NCBI GenBank assembly: GCA_964342835.1 | Contig: CAYFGJ010000012.1 | Span: 1 to 17,265, forward strand | DNA from: GCA-2716945 sp964342835 | GTDB lineage: Bacteria > Pseudomonadota > Gammaproteobacteria > GCA-002705445 > GCA-002716945 | Direction: 5' to 3' | DNA length: 17,265 bases | Shown here: piece after piece, positions 15,249 to 17,265 of the stretch | Position numbering within the stretch: the stretch's first letter is position 1 | Layout: each line of letters starts with the position of its first letter | Position numbers and translations under genes: made by a program | Notes under the pieces: generated by a model | What the model was told of the DNA's origin: nothing | Seen by the model: only the letters and a program-made list of their open reading frames with translations | The model's database searches: none

Positions 15249-17265
15249 TGCTTCTTCCATGCTGGAAGCATTTTTGAAAACTATTTTTTCTTTTTCAAAA
15301 TTTACAGAAACTGATTTAGCGCCGTCAAATTCATTATTTAGAATTTTTTTTGATATTTCATTCTCTAGTAAACTTTGTATTTTTCTTTTTATAGGTCTTG
15401 CCCCAAATGAAGGATCGTAGCCCAATTTAGCTATATGTTTAATTACTTGTTTATTTACATTAACTTTTATATTAGTAATATTATGTATTCTATCGCAAAG
15501 TTCCGTAATTTGATTATATGTAATTTTCTCTATAACCTCTTCTGAAAGTGGTTTAAATGCAACAATATCATCTATTCTATTTAAAAATTCTGGTCTAAAT
15601 TTATTTTCTAATTCTTCTCTGATATTTTGCCTAATTTTGTTATTATCATCCGTATCTTTATGATGATCTTGACCTATGTTTGAAGTCATAATAACTATGG
15701 TATTTTTAAAATCTACAACTCTACCTTGTCCATCAGTAAGTCTTCCATCATCAAAAATCTGTAAAAGTAAGTTTAAAACTTCTGTATGTGCTTTTTCAAT
15801 TTCATCTAACAATATAACTGAATATGGTCTTCTTCTAATAGTTTCAGTGAGACAACCACCCTGTTCATAACCAATATAGCCAGGAGGTGCTCCTATTAAT
15901 CTTGAAGCATTATGTTTTTCAGTATATTCTGACATATCAATTCGTACTAAAGATTCTTCCGAGTTAAATAAAAATTTTGCTAACTGTTTAGATAGTTCAG
16001 TTTTTCCTACTCCAGTTGGTCCTAAAAATAGAAAAACACCATTTGGTTTTGTAGGATCAGAAATACCTGCACGTGATCTTCTAATTGCGTTAGAAATTGC
16101 AGAAATAGACGCAGATTGGCCAATAACTAATTTTGATAAAAAAGATTCTAAATTAAGTAATTTTTCTTTTTCACTTTGAACAATTGTATTAACAGGAATT
16201 CCTGTCCATTTAGAAACAATATCTGCAACAATGTTTTCTGTAACTTTATTTCTTAATAATTTTAAATCACCTGAAGTATGTGTTTCTGAATGTTTAATTT
16301 TATTTTCTATTTCAGGTATTAGACCATATTGTAACTCAGACATTTTAGTTAAATCATTTTTTCTACGAGCATTCTCTAATTCTTGTTTTGTGTTTTCCAG
16401 TTTTGTTTTTAATTCTTTAGAATCTGTAACTAAACTTTTTTCTTCAATCCAGATTTTTTCTAATTTTGTATATTCTTTTAATAAAGATTCTAAATTCTTT
16501 TCAAGTTCTTTTTTTCTATCATCAGATTCTTGATCTGAATCCTTTTTTAGAGCCTCAATTTCAATTCTTAATTTGATGATATTTCTATCCAATCTATCCA
16601 TTTCTTCTGGTTTTGAATCAATTTCCATTCTAATTAAACTTGCAGCTTCATCAATTAAATCAATAGCCTTATCAGGTAAATTGCGATCAGTAATATATCT
16701 AGCAGATAAATTAGCGGCTGCTATTATGGCATTATCAGTTATAGTTACACCATGATGTATTTCATATCTTTCTTTCAATCCTCTTAAAATAGCGATTGCA
16801 TCTTCTACTCCAGGTTGATTAATTAAAACTTTTTGGAAACGTCTTTCCAAAGCTGCATCTTTTTCAATATTTTGTCTAAACTCATCAAGTGTTGTTGCTC
16901 CTATACATCGTAGATCACCTCTTGCCAACGCGGGTTTTAACATATTACTCGCATCCATTGAACCTTCAGATTTGCCCGCACCTACCATCATATGAATTTC
17001 ATCTATAAAAATAATAAATTGATCTTTTTTATTTGTTATTTCTTTTAAAACATTTTTTAATCTTTCCTCAAATTCTCCTCTAAATTTTGAACCTGCTACC
17101 ATAGCACTGAGATCTATTTGAAGAAGTTTCTTATCTTTTAATCCTTCAGGTACTTCATTATTAATAATTCTTTGCGCAAGTCCTTCAGCAATTGCTGTTT
17201 TTCCTACACCAGGATCACCTATAAGGACAGGATTATTTTTAGTTCTTCTTTGAAGCACTTGAATA
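15243..17265 (-). CDS. clpB: ATP-dependent disaggregase ClpB (partial, N-terminus beyond right edge)
   Basis: Hsp100 AAA+ chaperone that threads aggregated proteins through a hexameric pore with the DnaK system. About 673 residues are visible of an expected 860 or so. The N-terminal domain and the beginning of the first ATPase domain lie outside. Seen in order: Walker A GDPGVGKT (near 17219-17196), pore-loop KFRGEFEERL, Walker B FIDEIH, arginine pair in ALERRFQK, the long coiled-coil middle domain (about 16616-16255), second Walker A GPTGVGKT (about 16022-15999), second pore loop GYIGYEQGG, Walker B LLDEIEKA and a C-terminal domain ending MEEAS. The full-length middle domain separates ClpB from ClpA and ClpX. 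The GTG at 17258 is internal (VLQRRTKNNP continues from outside), not a start. The stop overlaps the stop of the converging methyltransferase gene. Confidence 0.96.
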   Translation of the reverse strand, partial: IQVLQRRTKNNPVLIGDPGVGKTAIAEGLAQRIINNEVPEGLKDKKLLQIDLSAMVAGSKFRGEFEERLKNVLKEITNKKDQFIIFIDEIHMMVGAGKSEGSMDASNMLKPALARGDLRCIGATTLDEFRQNIEKDAALERRFQKVLINQPGVEDAIAILRGLKERYEIHHGVTITDNAIIAAANLSARYITDRNLPDKAIDLIDEAASLIRMEIDSKPEEMDRLDRNIIKLRIEIEALKKDSDQESDDRKKELEKNLESLLKEYTKLEKIWIEEKSLVTDSKELKTKLENTKQELENARRKNDLTKMSELQYGLIPEIENKIKHSETHTSGDLKLLRNKVTENIVADIVSKWTGIPVNTIVQSEKEKLLNLESFLSKLVIGQSASISAISNAIRRSRAGISDPTKPNGVFLFLGPTGVGKTELSKQLAKFLFNSEESLVRIDMSEYTEKHNASRLIGAPPGYIGYEQGGCLTETIRRRPYSVILLDEIEKAHTEVLNLLLQIFDDGRLTDGQGRVVDFKNTIVIMTSNIGQDHHKDTDDNNKIRQNIREELENKFRPEFLNRIDDIVAFKPLSEEVIEKITYNQITELCDRIHNITNIKVNVNKQVIKHIAKLGYDPSFGARPIKRKIQSLLENEISKKILNNEFDGAKSVSVNFEKEKIVFKNASSMEEAS
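15248..15275 (+). terminator. Likely rho-independent terminator of the lptD operon, inside clpB
   Basis: ATGCTTC (15248-15254) pairs with GAAGCAT (15265-15271), with an extra G-U pair possible at the loop end, and is followed by TTTTT (15271-15275). It begins at the stop codon of the methyltransferase gene. It only works for plus-strand transcripts; on the minus strand no T-run follows. An alternative 5-base stem (15259-15263 with 15267-15271) competes. It overlaps the last codons of clpB. Confidence 0.5.

Noticed and set aside
17256..17258. GTG as a start codon for a shorter ClpB.
   Set aside because: The conserved ClpB sequence continues upstream of it (Ile-Gln before Val-Leu-Gln) to the window edge. 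It lies inside the first ATPase domain, so it is an internal valine.

Overview
This window reads as a contiguous piece of chromosome from a very AT-rich gammaproteobacterium with small, tightly packed genes. By eye it is roughly 30% GC, with mostly A/T third codon positions. The placement rests on gene content and order: lptD-surA-pdxA-rsmA, the mrdA-rodA-mltB-dacA cell-wall block, and a BamE-type domain. Low GC, short gaps and gene overlaps suggest a streamlined free-living (for example marine) or host-associated lineage; the sequence does not decide between them. There is no sign of phage, insertion sequences, CRISPR, tRNA or rRNA, and no gap longer than about 100 bases.

Left block (1-6009, minus strand): mrdA (PBP2), rodA, mltB, dacA and dat (cut by the left edge) form one operon read right to left. 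Gaps range from 13 bases down to a 4-base overlap. The set covers side-wall peptidoglycan: RodA polymerises glycan, PBP2 cross-links it, MltB cleaves glycan strands, DacA trims pentapeptides and releases D-alanine, and Dat interconverts D-amino acids.

Middle block (6066-8762, plus strand): a 56-base divergent gap separates mrdA from hppA (membrane ion-pumping pyrophosphatase), followed 9 bases later by adk (adenylate kinase with a Cys4 LID). Together they can deal with PPi and AMP, the two by-products of adenylating reactions.

Right block (8856-15248, plus strand): an extended -10 promoter overlapping a 15-base palindrome precedes lptD, surA, pdxA, rsmA and a membrane methyltransferase of the ICMT/PEMT type, all overlapping at their ends. 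SurA is the periplasmic chaperone for outer-membrane barrels such as LptD. The most unusual feature is lptD itself: its product carries a BamE-like domain between the signal peptide and the normal LptD periplasmic domain. One protein would therefore combine a piece of the BAM insertase and the LPS translocon. Just before that domain lies a threefold 15-base tandem repeat encoding WIPD(E/D) units.

Right edge (15243-17265, minus strand): clpB, lacking about the first 185 residues beyond the window, converges on the plus operon. The stop codons overlap, and a likely terminator for the plus operon lies inside the end of clpB.
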